DNA of 64,000 nt, taken from positions 2,849,914-2,913,913 of the forward strand of contig NC_050468.1 in assembly GCF_013373865.1 (NCBI RefSeq), in the 5' to 3' direction. Positions 22,061 to 32,889 of the stretch are shown here, one piece after another. Numbering within the stretch: the first letter of the stretch is position 1; every line of letters starts with the position of its first letter. The translations under genes were made by a program, and so were the position numbers. Source of the stretch: Monomorium pharaonis. Taxonomy: Eukaryota > Arthropoda > Insecta > Hymenoptera > Formicidae. The notes under the pieces were generated by a model. The model worked only from the letters and a program-made list of their open reading frames with translations, was not told where the DNA came from and made no database searches.

Positions 22061-22699
22061 ACGAACACTGCGTGCAGGCAGATTTACTGGCGAAAACATC
22101 TAAACTGGCATTGTTTTCTGGCATCACTGCTTGCGCAGGCTTCAGATTATAGATGCCAGCGAATGTCTTTTGTTCGCATGTTTATTTTTCCGCATACTGC
22201 TGTTTACTCACACAGCACACTTTATCCTAGGGATGTCCCTGGGATGTCATTTTGGGATATCGCAATATCGTTAGATATCCGTGGACCGTCTGAGATATCC
22301 AAGAAATATCCAAGGGATGCATAAATGTCCACCGATTTGACATCCTGTAGATATCTCAAACGACCAGAGGATGTCCAAGGAATTTCCTGAGATATCGTAA
22401 TATACCCTAGTGAAAAAATTTGTCAGAATTTTTTAGATTTTTTACAGGATTTTTGATAAATGTTCCGATTTTTTATAAGAATTGAAACGTTTCTCGGAAA
22501 AATTTTAAAAATAAAAAATTCTGATTATTTAAAAAAATTTTTGAATATTTCTAAGTATTTTTAAGAGTTTTTAAGAATTGAAAAAAACTTGAACAAAAAT
22601 AAAAAATTCTAATTATTTCTACGGTAATTTAATGAAAGAAAGAAGACAATACAACATGTTTCAGCCAAGCCACAGTACCTGTTAAAGAATGTTTAATCT

Positions 22700-22830
22700 C
22701 TATATCTGAACAAACGGTCATCCATCCAAGTTGCTTGGGACCATCGCCGACGTTGCTTGACTTCGAAGACTGTACGCATCCTAACGTCTCGTGATGATCC
22801 ATGAACACTTCTTGTTTATGCATACATATT
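22700..22830 (-). pseudogene. 5S rRNA-like core I, copy 1
   Basis: Read on the minus strand, CTTCGAAGTCAAGCAACGTC followed, after a short variable part, by CTTGGATGGATGACCG follows the order of the 5S rRNA internal control region (box A about AAGTYAAGC, box C about CTTGGATGGGTGACCG). Upstream CATGGATCATCACGAGACG and AACAAATATGTATGCATAAAC are shared by all core I copies. The 5' third of 5S is not recognisable. Confidence 0.6.
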
Positions 22831-23154
22831 TGTTATAGATCATTACAATAGATATTGTCAGAAGGATGAAACATGTATAGTTAACTTATATTTTTATAAA
22901 TAAATATAAAGTTTCAAGTTTTTTTTATTCATTTTTACATATGCGCGCAAAATAGCATGTGGAATAACTAATTAAAAAGTCTGTTTTTGCTCTGTTCGTA
23001 TAAAATCAAAGAAATTTTTTAATGTCATTTTTTATAATTTTTTAGTATTATTAATATACCACATTGTTTCGATAAGTGTACTTTCTTTATGTTCTGTTTT
23101 AATCTATGTTTCTTAGAGATTTAATTTACGCTTTTGTCACTCTTTTATTACATT

Positions 23155-23276
23155 GGGTGCTTTCCATTTAGTAACACAAGTCGACACAAGCATCGTTCTA
23201 TTCTTTTTTATGTTCAATGAGTAACAAAGATAGAACAATACTTGTGTCGACTTGTGTCACTAAATGGAAAGCACCC
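23155..23276. mobile_element. Hairpin MITE, GGGTGCTTTCCATTTAGT ends
   Basis: 122 bp; GGGTGCTTTCCATTTAGT pairs with ACTAAATGGAAAGCACCC, then ACACAAGTCGACACAAG with its complement. ATT is duplicated on both sides. Confidence 0.85.
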
Positions 23277-23719
23277 ATTATAATTCACTTTCCCTTTACT
23301 CTTTATTTACGCTCCATTAATTGTAGAGATAAAAGATATGATGGAATATTATTTGAATGTAATAGGATATCGTAAGATATTAATAAAATATCTTTTATCA
23401 TATCTTATAATATTTTAAGATATTTTTGGGGGATATCGAAATATATTAATAGGATATCATATGATATCTTAAAATATTTTACGATATTTTAAGATATTTT
23501 TATAGGATATCCCGCGTGCTACTTATTGGGATATCCGTCGGATCGCCTTCGTCTGAGATAATTTGGGATATCCTCAGGATAAAGTGTGCTGTGTGGGGCT
23601 ATACTATATCGCGACTTGCTGGTAAAAATTTGGGCAAATTATTATCGTCATCCCTTTCGCATTTTATTTCAGCTCTTTTAATTGTTCTATGAAAGAATAA
23701 TGCAGTCCATAACATATTC

Positions 23720-26571
23720 CGAATTATTTTCAATTCTACGAAAATCCGGTCAAAGTCTGAGCGATCATATCCCAGACAGCACATGTAGATTATGAGAACG
23801 ATAGTAGGATATTGAAAGTATATTGTAATATTCATATAATATTGGAGATACGTCTGTGATATGCCGAGTATATACTTATAATGTACTATGTCCGCGTTGC
23901 TTTATCCCATAGAATTTCGCTGGCAGTTTGTGAAAATATACCGAATATATCTCAAAAATGTTATATGTATGTCTAAAGTATATCTTCAGTATATTCACAA
24001 TGTCTACAGTATGTTTGCATTATATGGGCTCATGCATAATGAGAGGAATAAAGAATAAGGAATTAAACATACAGAATTAGCAAAAAAAAGAAGAAGAGGA
24101 ATTAATCATTTCGCACATTAGGAAGCTATGGCGAGAAATGAAGTGTAATATCTATTGAATACGCTGGGGTGCTTTGGGAAATTATGCTCAGATAATTGTA
24201 GGTTATAACCTAAATAATATATGAGAAAACCACGTTGTCCGTGAGTTCGTGTTCGCACGTTCACACCCTACACTTTATCACGTGTCGTCACACGGTAGAC
24301 GAAAATGCGTAACGTTACAGATCACAGATAGCGTTGACATGATTCACTTTCGATACATGAGATATATCATAGGATATTTTACGGATGTTTTGAGTATATT
24401 AGATATAATCTCAGTACATTCAGTAGGAGTTGCGAAGTTCAGTCGCTATATTCTAAGTTTATCTTGAGGATATACCAAAATGATCTTCTACTGAGACGTT
24501 ATATGAATGTTTTACGTATATTCGGTACGATCACAGTACATTTCGTATGAGAGTAGAATATTTGCACGATATCCGGTGCTGTCTGGGATGACTTTGTTAA
24601 GAAAAATTATAGCAAAAAAAATTTTAATCTTAAAGCAGATGCAGAGGAAGTGATGAGGAAACCGATCAGATTGTTTTCATTAAAAGTATATTTAAATAAT
24701 GATGCAAATCATCGCGTAATTACAAGCATTGCATGAAAACCAATGCTGCCGGGTTAAAAAATAGATTTTGTATCCCAGAGGTATTAAAGACTGTATGAAC
24801 TGCGACGAGTCTTTGACTTCGACTGCACAAAATTTGAAATCATTTTCGCAACTTGTTTATCGACAAAAAAAGACGTACTACGAGTAGTTAATACTTCAGA
24901 GGAGTTAGCATTCGCCACGAAATTGAGCATGCAAGCTGCAAGTAACAAAGATATAGCTGCAGTTTTGTCATATCTCATCAATAATCCTGATGAAGCATCG
25001 AGAATAAGGGCTTCTTGTGAGGGTAAAACCAACGAAACGCAGACATTGCATACAAAAGAAAAAGCTCTGGCAATAATAATAAGTCTGCAATTGTCAAAAT
25101 TAAAAAATATTAAACTGCGAGAAATTTGTATTGAACATGGTGCGAGTCCATATCTCTCATATTACAAAGTCAAGCAAGCTAAAAGAGATTGTTATCCTCC
25201 TACAGAAGCAATGATAATAACAGATACATCTGCTGAGATTAACTTGCAAACTCTATTAGATTTAACAGTGCATAGAATGCTAAAAGTTTTTGATATTCAG
25301 AAACGTCATGAAATCGACGAATTTATTTTAATTTCGAAATGGGGTTTTGATGGCGCTAGTGGCCAGAGTATTTATAAGCAGAGAGTATCTGATGAAATTG
25401 CTAGCATTGAAAAACCAATCGATGAATCAGTCTTTATCTCGAGTTTTGTGCCTTTGAAATTAATGAATAGTACTCACATAGTGTGGGAAAATTCATATCC
25501 GTCCTCAACAAAATATTGCCGACCAATAAAATTTGAATTTCGATAAGAAAGCAAAGAACTCATTCAAATAGAGTATGCTAAGATTCAAAATGAAATAGAT
25601 CATTTGATTCCTACTTATATACATGATAATATCTCGATTAATCATCAATTATGCTGACAATAATAGATGGAAGAATTTGCTCCACACTCGTAGAATCGTC
25701 ATCTGCAATGAAATGTTATGTATGTAGTGTAAGCCCCAAAGAAATGAATAAAATTGATATTGTCGTTAAAAAACAGATCGAATCAAATCATTACAAATAT
25801 GGACTATCTAGTCTCCATGCATGGATTCGATCAATGGTATATTTGCTACAAATTTCCTATAATCTATTTTTAAGATTAAAAAATGGTCAGTGAAAAATAC
25901 GCAAGGGAAAGTTGCAAATCTCAAAAGAAAGAGAAGTATTCAACAAGAATTTAAGAATAAACTCGGTTTACGGTGGATTTTAAAAAACAGGGCGTGGACA
26001 CGACCAACGATAGCAATACGGCAAGAAGATTCTTTGCAAATCCTTCAATTACCGCGAATATAACTGGGTTAGATAAAAGGATTATTAGAAATTTTGCGAT
26101 TCTTCTCCAAGCCATTGCATCAGGCCAAAAAATCGATGTCGAGAAATTCGATCAATTTGCCAAAAATTTGGCAAAACTTCTTATTGAAAATTATCTGTGG
26201 TATTATATGCCAGTTAGCGTCCATAAAATCTTGATTCATGGTGCTAAAATAATAAAACACTGTCTACTTCCAATAGGACAATTATCAGAAAAAATGATTG
26301 AATAAAAATAAGAGTTTAGAAGGCATAAAGAGTTTAGAAACTATCGTAGGGAGAATACATGGAAATATAATAAAACAGTAACCAATGAGGACATCCTACA
26401 TGCCCTTCTGATTTCTTCTGATCCATATATAACGAGTCTCACACCCCAATTGTCGAGCTCAATGAAAAAAAAAATGCCATTCCATGCAGAAACACTGAAA
26501 TTATTGAAAATAAAAAATACCGATGTACAAGATGAAGATGTAAATATGAGCAGTCCTGAGGATTCTGAATA
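23720..26571 (+). pseudogene. Transib/RAG1-like transposase, interrupted and frameshifted
   Basis: Pieces in order: a start region (ATG 23722, SELFSILRKSGQSLSDH), then after an 817-bp CCC element DFVKKNYSKKNFNLKADAEE (24588 on), a CMNCDES segment, a long open part at 24780-25543 with KWGFDGASGQSIYKQ and IVWENSYPSSTKYCRP, then IIDGRICSTLVESSSAMKCY, a SLHAWIRSMVYLLQISYN block, NTARRFFANPSITANITGLD (25973-26305), VHKILIHGAKIIKHCLLPIG, SEKMIE and, in another frame, EDILHALLISSDPYITSL up to the stop at 26569-26571. The GFDG...Q, NTARRFF and HKxLxHG...LPIGQLSE blocks are how I recognise Transib-type transposases, relatives of RAG1; I could not run a search. In-frame stops at about 24735, 25544 and 26303 and several frameshifts show it is dead. 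The N-terminal segments before 23720 are not identified. Confidence 0.55.
23771..24587. mobile_element. CCC element with GTATATT/ATACTGAG words, inside a transposase gene
   Basis: Ends CCCAGACAGCACATGTAGAT and CGGTGCTGTCTGGG, with AT on each side. Words such as AAAGTATATTGTAATATTC and TCAGTACATTC recur in both arms. It separates the first 48 bp of the Transib-like ORF from the rest. Open frames on both sides continue one protein, although the exact joint is ambiguous by two bases (ATAT on the left, AT on the right). 14348-14575 is a fragment of the same family. Confidence 0.75.
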
Positions 26572-26754
26572 AAAAAATTTTCATATATTATACATAAAAT
26601 TTTCATATATATAATCATAAATGTTAAATACGTTGCCATGTTATTCATTAAGTTTATTTTTTGCGTTTATTATTAACATTAACATAATCACAAAGTCTAT
26701 TATTTTCGTTTTTTAATATAATTTTCTTATGATTATTTAAATTGTTTATTTCAG

Positions 26755-26860
26755 GGGTAGGCAAGGGCACCCCCTGTATCAAAACTTGTCCAAGGCTAGC
26801 TTGTTCCTTACCTGCACGTGGTGCTAGCTGTTAAAACCGAACAGGAACATTTTTTTATTA
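26755..26860. repeat. Terminal-like block shared with the 42.9-kb MITE
   Basis: GGTAGGCAAGGGCACCCCC, then AACTTGTCCAAGG and GCACGTGGTGCTAGCTGTTA, resemble the right arm of 42884-43710 (GGTAGGCGAGGGCACCTCC, AACTTGCCTATGG, CACGCGGTACTAACTGTTA) in the same order and orientation. It lies 184 bp after the Transib-like stop codon. I infer that the MITE derives from the ends of an element like the one carrying this transposase. 26860-27130 shows nothing else. Confidence 0.45.
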
Positions 26861-27129
26861 TATTAAGAGAAAAGTATTATTGTTATTATACAAATTTTTT
26901 AGAAAAACATTAAAAGAAAACAAATTTTATTAGAATTTATTTCATTAAAACCAATTTCTGAACAAAATTCTATCTCCGAAAAAATTTTTTGTTGATGTCC
27001 ACAGAATTTGTGGTTTTGTCCTACTGTATGCCGGTAGGATTGCCGCTTTCGGGAGATGTGCGACAAAAAAAGAGGCTGTAGATGTGATAAACTATATATT
27101 TTAGTCTTTTCTATATACAATGTGTACAT

Positions 27130-27963
27130 GTATATTATGTTTTCTTTGATCTAAGTGGCCCTGATAAAGGCGTACGTTCTCAAAAAGCAAGTCTCTGTGC
27201 CGTCATTTTATAGGTGGTTGAGTGGTGGTGACTCGATATTTAGGCTCATTGTTGTTGCCGCCGTTCTGAACTTTTGGTTGGGGCGATCTAGCCTCTTTGT
27301 CTTTTTTCTTTTGGCGCTTTGCTTTATTGTAACGGTTATTCCGGGGAGACTTTTCTTCCTGGCGACTATTGGTTCTTCTCTGTTTCCGCGACCGAGTGCG
27401 GGTGTCACGGTCGGAAGTACCAGAAGTGCCGTGCTGGTCGGTCTACGCTTCCTGCGAGCGTCGCTCCTCCTGGACCGTTTGCGTTTCCTGGTTCCGCTCT
27501 GAATTCGTCTGTGTTGCTATGCTGCGGCTGTTCCTTGAGATGTTCTCCAAGAGATCCGGCACCAGGTAGCGAGGAGAAGTATATCGTCAGATCCTCTGGT
27601 CATCTTCTGCCAGCAGTACTCGAGGTGGCCTCGTGTTCCTTACGGGCGACAGGACGAGGGGTAAAAGCCTCCAACGGACCGTAGTCTCCTCCTCCAGGAT
27701 GATGGCCGTTGACGGTAGCGTTGCTGAAAACGTGTGGTAAAGCGAAGTGCTTCACTACTTCAGAAAGAACTTTTTGCCAGTAGCAAGAAGTGACTCTCCG
27801 GTTCGTTGTTGGTTCTTAAAAAGGCTTTCTGCTGTTACTTGACTCTTGAGTGGGCGCGGGCCTCTGGTGGCGACTGCATGTATCGCACTTTTCGTTTGTA
27901 AGATCGCGGATCTCCTAGAGTGTATTTGGGGTGGCGTACGTTCAGGGGCGCTTAGCCCTGACA
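27130..27963 (-). mobile_element. Probable long LTR and leader, minus strand
   Basis: Read on the minus strand it opens TGTCAGGGCTAAGCGCCCC at 27963, typical of LTR starts, and is much GC-richer than its surroundings. An AATAAAG signal (about 27330) and a TATAAAAT-like box (about 27209) lie in the last third. No protease, RT or integrase motif is seen. I cannot find the other end or a target duplication, so it is a solo or truncated LTR of uncertain clade. Open frames on both strands (up to 121 aa) are not recognised. Confidence 0.4.
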
Positions 27964-28379
27964 ACATCTAATATCTACATCAACATCTAATATTCTTAGA
28001 GAAACTAACACATCTCTTTTATATTTAGATAACAAAAAGACATGTACCATCTTCATCTTCATTTTAGATCTATGAAAAATGTACTATCTTTTCTCAATTT
28101 TCTAAAAAATATTTAAGATGTTTTTTATATAATATATCCTATTATATACTATATAGTAGAATTTGTTGTGTATTTGTTGTCTTGTGTGCAATAGCTATAA
28201 ATATATCGTGCTGATAGTAAAATTTTTATTTATTATATGTATTATATGAGAGTATAATTTATATTTATAATATATTTTTATATTACATCTATATGTTTAC
28301 CGAAGTTTAAGTGAAATTGAATGCCAGAACTTACGTACAGTTATAAAAAACTTAAAAAGAAAGATATTTTATACATTAA
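27964..28379. mobile_element. Fragment of TATCTAGAT word element plus AT-rich spacer
   Basis: ATCTAATATTCTTAGAGAAAC and TTTAGATAACAAAAAGACATG are similar in style to 34330-34510 (ATCTAGATAAATAATATAAG, TTTATCTAGATGTTTTAATG). The 27963 LTR may have inserted into it. No ends are preserved. Confidence 0.3.
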
Positions 28380-28411
28380 GGCTGGTATTCATAGTCGAAT
28401 CTTATATTTAA

Positions 28412-29162
28412 TGGCGTTTTCGACAGGAGCTGGGTTAATCCATCCCAGTAGGCCTATTCTGTAACTTTTAACGACAGTTCGGTATCGTTATATTATAGTT
28501 GCGCAGCTTTTTTGTCATATATAATCATAGAGCTTGTATTAATGGAGGGGGCCATTGCTATATGCCGGAGTCCGCGCGGGGAGAATCGACAGAGACATGA
28601 ATATATTCTCATATATTCTGTCTCTTTTCGTGTTGGACATCCCCACCACTCCGTTTTCTAGAAGGAAAGAAGCGCACATACAAGCGGTACGACAGGTACG
28701 AGCCTACCTACTTGGTGCCTATTTGGGTCTCGGGCTGTTACAATTAGTACACGAAATTTTTACATACGAAAGTAATACTGTGCATTCATTGATTGGCATG
28801 CATCTTTTAGATTCTAAATTATGTACCACTTAATGAATACACAGTGTTATCTTTGTAAGCAATTTTTTTTCGTACGAGAATCGGGCCTCTGATTGTATAG
28901 TTACGAACCTGTTCCCACACGAAAAAAGACAGAATATATCCACCTCTCTGTCGATTCTCCCCGCGCGCGTCGCGATGCACCAAGGCCCCTCCATTAATAC
29001 AAACTCTATATATATAATGTAGAATATGAATACAGAATAGGCCTACAAATTTTTTTCCTTTAGAACTCACCAATCACAGTTATTCCACTCTTTAGAAGAA
29101 TGGCTGTGATTGGCCTTATGTCATCTTCCGGAGCGAATAACCCAAACCGGTCGAAAACACTA
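28412..29162. mobile_element. 751-bp foldback with GTTTTCGAC ends (Harbinger-like target)
   Basis: Ends TGGCGTTTTCGAC and GTCGAAAACACTA, with TAA duplicated outside. The halves fold on each other: TGTATTAATGGAGGGG pairs with CCCCTCCATTAATACA, GCGGGGAGAATCGACAGAG with CTCTGTCGATTCTCCCCGCG, and GAATATATTCT with its complement. No protein. Confidence 0.7.
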
Positions 29163-29221
29163 TAAGATCATCTTAAGTACATTTTTAAGATATCATCAAC
29201 CAATCACAGAGCCGTATTAGC

Positions 29222-29340
29222 GAGTGAATCCCAGATGCGCACAGTAATAAACGGACACAGCAGGCTGAGTGAAACGGACACAGATCAAATGCGCACAGAC
29301 CAAATGAACACAGTCGCAAATCTATGTGATGCAGAGAATG

Positions 29341-29377
<37 letters not shown>

Positions 29378-29607
29378 GGGGTGCAAGGGGGGGCTTCGCC
29401 CCCCTCCCGCACCCACCCCATCGGTAGAGGATCCCGAAAAGTCGCAACCCATGTGGTAAGTTTGTAGGTTACTATGTCCGTTTAGTCTGTGCGCATTTAG
29501 TCCGTGCGCATTTGGTCCGTGTGCATCTGGTCCGTGCGCATTTGGTCTGTGTCCGTTTCACTCAGCCTGCTGTTTCCGTTTATTACTGTGCGCATCTGGG
29601 ACGCTCC
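29222..29607. mobile_element. Array element with 9-bp target duplication
   Basis: CGTATTAGC is repeated at 29213-29221 and 29608-29616. Ends GAGTGAATCCCAGATGCGCA and TGCGCATCTGGGACGCTCC are inverted. The left array has ACGGACACAG and ATGCGCACAGACC units; the right array (TAGTCTGTGCGCAT, TGGTCCGTGTGCAT) is inverted. The centre holds a (CA)n tract, a G8-TTCG-C8-like hairpin and the AAGTCGCAACCCATGTGG block. A 9-bp duplication is what Mutator-like or Rehavkus-like elements make, so this family is probably distinct from the CCC elements. Confidence 0.75.
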
Positions 29608-29964
29608 CGTATTAGCCATCTTAAGACATTACTTGATACGGTCTTGAAATAAAATTTGACTAATAAATACCGGCCTAAAAATATAACTATGTAAATGTGA
29701 AAAAACTACTTTTAGTAGTGCCAAAAATTGTTTTTATCATATTATTTAAAAAAATATTGGTGCACAACCAATTATCAGTAGTAATATCGAGGCACTACCC
29801 TATTTAAAAATGAAATCAAAAAGTTGAATTCTCTAGTGCATCTTCTTAAACTAGGGTCACCATCCGTCTGAATTTCTCCGAACTTGTCCTAGTTTTTTAA
29901 ACGTCCAAGGAGATTTTTTTTAAAGCAACCCAGATTTTGAACGAGGACTTGAGCACGTATCAAG

Positions 29965-30398
29965 GTGGTTTGTACACTGCGCATCAACGATTCATTCCAT
30001 TCCCCTAGCGAGTTTATACAGAATATATTATAGGTTTGTTTTTTATTCCTGCATTAGAGCAAGTTAAAATGAGAAAAAAAGGAGAGGTTCAGTGGCGCAC
30101 AATACAATTGGACACGTTGCAATTGCCCACCGTGCTATTAGACACGAAACATTGCGCACCGTTTAATTGCGCACCGTTCGATTGGACACAGTTTGATTGG
30201 ACACAGTTTGATTGGACGCAGTTTAATTGGACACCGTTCGATTGCGTACCATTCAGTTGCACACCGTTCAATTGCATACCGTTCAATTGCACACCATTTA
30301 ATCAAACACATATTAAATATTTATACATTATGGCTGCGTTTGCAATGTGTACATAGGTTAGCGACTTGGACGGAGTGGGTGCGAGAGGGAGGCCGAAG

Positions 30399-30441
<43 letters not shown>

Positions 30442-30460
30442 TGTGTTTAAAGCATTCTGC
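29965..30460. repeat. GATTGGACACAGTTT array with microsatellite core, truncated
   Basis: A 15-bp unit (GATTGGACACAGTTT, AATTGCACACCGTTC) is repeated about 13 times at 30105-30310. A diverged end CTGCGCATCAACGATTCATT lies at 29977-29996. The core follows: GGTTAGCGACTTGGACGGAG, GTGGGTGCGAGAGGGAGGCC and a (GCGT)n tract to 30442. The right array is absent; a mariner fragment abuts it. 106- and 85-aa frames are repeat artefacts. Confidence 0.65.
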
Positions 30461-30465
30461 TATAG

Positions 30466-31015
30466 CAGAAAGACAATGTTATGTGTTTGGTGGGATTAGA
30501 AAGGTGTGATCTATTATGAGCTGCTAAAACCTGGCGAAATCGTTAATACTGAACGCTACCAACAACAAATGATCGATCTGAATCAAGCTTTGCGTGAAAA
30601 ATGACCAAAATATCAAAAAAGACAACACAAAGTGATTTTGCTTTATAATAATGCTCCATCACACACAGCAAAACCGGTCAAGGAAATTGAGGCGTTTGAT
30701 TAGGAAATACTTTTGCATGCGGCTTACTTACTACACTTGGCTGCATCCGATTATTCTTATTTGCATCAATGGGACACGCACTTGCTGAGCAGCGCTTCAC
30801 ATCTCACGAAAATGTACGAAAATAGCTCGATGACTGGTTTGCCTCAAAAGAGGAACGGTTTTTTGGGCGTGGCATCCACAAATTGTCAGAGAGATGGGAA
30901 AAATGTACAACTAGCGATGGGTAATACTTCGAATAAAATATTATTTTCATACAATAAACGTGTATTTTCACACAACATACAAAAATTCTGGTTTCATATT
31001 TACATACTTGGTAAG
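30466..31015 (+). pseudogene. Mariner transposase C-terminal half, broken
   Basis: The translation gives IYYELLKPGEIVNTERYQQQ, then IDLNQALREK, KVILLYNNAPSHTAKPVKEI, LLHAAYLLHLAASDYSYLHQ and DDWFASKEERFFG-like pieces in shifting frames. YYELLKPGE, NNAPSHTAKPV and LAASDY correspond to blocks of mariner-family transposase around the second and third catalytic Asp (the DNAPSH Asp is here Asn). In-frame stops and frameshifts kill it, and the N-terminal half is absent. The right end may lie near 31015 (TTCATATTTACATACTTGGTA). Confidence 0.7.
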
Positions 31016-31116
31016 GCACCGCTACTTTCAAATGTTGCTAATTTCTCTCCTGACTTTTAGTATAAAGGGTATATATTCGAGCCACTTGAGTAATGTTTTC
31101 AAAAGTTATGTATTAA

Positions 31117-32282
31117 AGGGACCGTCTACATTAGAGGGTAAAAAAAAATCGATTTTTTTTCTTACTTAAATCGATAGTATTTCATCCGTAGAACATGCTC
31201 CTGAAGTCCTAAGTATAGATTCAAATTGTATCAGGCCGAAATGAGCACGTCCCGAGCGTTCCGAACGGGACGGCAAGTAAAAATCCCTAACGGTCTTTAA
31301 AAAGGTACATAAAAAAGTACTGCTCGAAAAGAATTACTTGAGAGATGTTTAGGTGGGTATACACAAAATGCCATTGAAAGTTTTAATGCGACGATTTAGC
31401 AACTCGTCCCAAAACACTTCTATTGCGGCCGCAAAATTATTGAAATTGCTGCCTACATAGTTGCTGGAATTTTCAATGAAGGCTATTTGTCGGTTCTAAG
31501 AATCATGTCATGCATGGAAATAATTATTGGACAGTATGCAGAGATGTTGCGGATAGAATAAACGAAAATCGTACGATTAGCCAAAATCGTCGTAGCAGAT
31601 CTGTTGCGCAAGAAACGCGTACTTACGACAAGCAATGGCTGTTGGAGAAGAATGAATTGTATGAGGACACTAAGGACATTTATATGGAGCAGGGATAATA
31701 GATTATCGAAAAGTACGGATAAACAATCATTAGCAAGTTTTTATCAACTTTTTTTCTTTGATTGGAAACTTTAAACGCGTTTTTCTCGAAACCACTTTTT
31801 TCGAAACTGCATATACGATAAAAAAAACTAATCGACGGATCTATTTCTATTTTTTTTTTAATTAAAGGTTATTAAATTATCTTCTGTGTGAACCTAAAAT
31901 ATAAATTAAAAGTCATGTAAAAAAAAGTTATTTAAAAAAAAGTTAAAAATTTTTCACAAAAATCAATTTTTTTTTTCAAAATGCCATTTTTATAAATTTT
32001 TTGTAATAAATGTATGGCTTTCTTAGGTTCACTTAGAAGTTATACTCAAAAACTTTACAAAAAATTTTGGTTTTTTCCTTTCAGTCGATTCTATTGGATG
32101 TTATCGTATACGCAGTGCGGAAAAAATTTTTTAAGGCAGTTGTGCATTTTTGCTTACGACTTATAATTAAATAAATAAAATTTTATAATAAAAATTGTTT
32201 TGAGTACCTAAAGACATGCACAATAAGTGAAAAAAATCATAAATAAGTGCTTAATTTTGGCCTCCTAATGTAGACGGCTCCC
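31117..32282. mobile_element. TTAA-flanked DNA transposon (Kolobok-like), deleted
   Basis: TTAA flanks both ends (31113-31116, 32283-32286). TIRs AGGGACCGTCTACATTAGAG and CTCCTAATGTAGACGGCTCCC match with one or two differences. Inside, 31325-31700 encodes pieces of a transposase C terminus and the rest is AT-rich. TTAA targets occur in piggyBac and Kolobok; the protein looks unlike piggyBac, so Kolobok is the better guess. Confidence 0.65.
31325..31700 (+). pseudogene. Transposase C-terminal relic in the TTAA element
   Basis: Frames give LLERCLGGYTQNAIESFNAT, LVPKHFYCGRKIIEIAAYIV, AGIFNEGYLSVL and NNYWTVCRDVADRINENR. The TQNAxES(F/L)N...CPK...GRK.xE...FN.G pattern is a recurrent C-terminal module of insect TTAA-target transposases with which I associate Kolobok; I have not verified this by search. 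Stops and at least two frameshifts are present. Most of the catalytic region is missing. Confidence 0.4.
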
Positions 32283-32286
32283 TTAA

Positions 32287-32496
32287 CTTGAAGATACAAT
32301 CAAGCACAAAACGGATAATATAATACTATTAAATTACTAAACACGTACATGGAATATTGTCAAAGCCCCAGAGTATCGGTTGTTAATAATCGATTGTTAA
32401 TAATCCCGATTATTAACAGCAAAAAAAATATTAATAATTTTTAATAAGAATTACTATTAATATTATTAATAAATAAAAATAAGGAATTTTTCTATT
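32287..32496. other. Spacer with a small TTAATAATC palindrome
   Basis: GTTAATAATCGATTGTTAAT and CCCGATTATTAACAG at 32378-32418 form a short inverted repeat. Nothing else recognised. Confidence 0.4.
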
Positions 32497-32800
32497 TTGT
32501 TTGACCTGACTGGTTTCAAATATATTCAACAAATAGCGCACAACGTTTTGATCGTTGGTTTCGGTCCTTATCAAGTGCTTAGATACGTAAAACTTATGTG
32601 GTACACATTTTGAGTTATAATATGTGTCTAGATATTGTTTAACAGACAATATAAACGAAATAAGTTACAGAAGAGTTGCCCTAAAAATATAAATCAATAA
32701 TAACGTTTACAAATCAAAAGTGTGGTCAAGTTTGTGTAATAAAAAATAAACGTTGTGCGCTATTTGTTGAATATATTTGAGGACAGTCAGGTCAAACGTA
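32497..32800. repeat. Inverted-repeat element, 50-bp arms
   Basis: GTTTGACCTGACTGGTTTCA and ATATTCAACAAATAGCGCAC on the left are answered by GTGCGCTATTTGTTGAATAT and GACAGTCAGGTCAAAC on the right. The loop of about 200 bp has no recognised content. MITE-like; no target duplication identified. Confidence 0.65.
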
Positions 32801-32889
32801 ATAGTTACATGATTTTTTCTTTTGTAATCACTGGCGAATAAATAATCATTTTATTGTTTTCTATTTTGATTTTTATTAGAAGTTAACAC

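Larger units (their letters stand above)
22207..23597. mobile_element. CCC element with GGATATCC word arms and 5S-like core
   Basis: Left end CTCACACAGCACACTTTATC and right end GATAAAGTGTGCTGTGTGGG are inverted. Left arm words include GGGATGTCCC, GATATCC and GAGGATGTCC; right arm words include GGATATC, GATATCTTAAAATATTTTA and GGGATATCC. The centre (about 22412-23020, minus) matches the core in 59395-60976, including the 5S-like part and the ATAAATGTTCCGATTTTTTA flank. A hairpin MITE (23155-23276) is nested in it. Confidence 0.75.
28380..29675. mobile_element. GGCTGGTATTCATAGTCG MITE carrying two nested insertions
   Basis: Ends GGCTGGTATTCATAGTCG and CTAATAAATACCGGCC, with TAA duplicated outside (28377-28379, 29676-29678). 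Removing the two nested elements (28412-29162 and 29222-29607) with one copy of each duplication restores a sequence collinear with 2663-2807, including TTTAAGATCATCTTAAGTAC and CCAATCACAGAGCCGTATTA. Confidence 0.75.

Noticed and set aside
24784..25032. 82-aa minus-strand ORF
   Set aside because: Overlaps the well-supported Transib-like frame on the plus strand.
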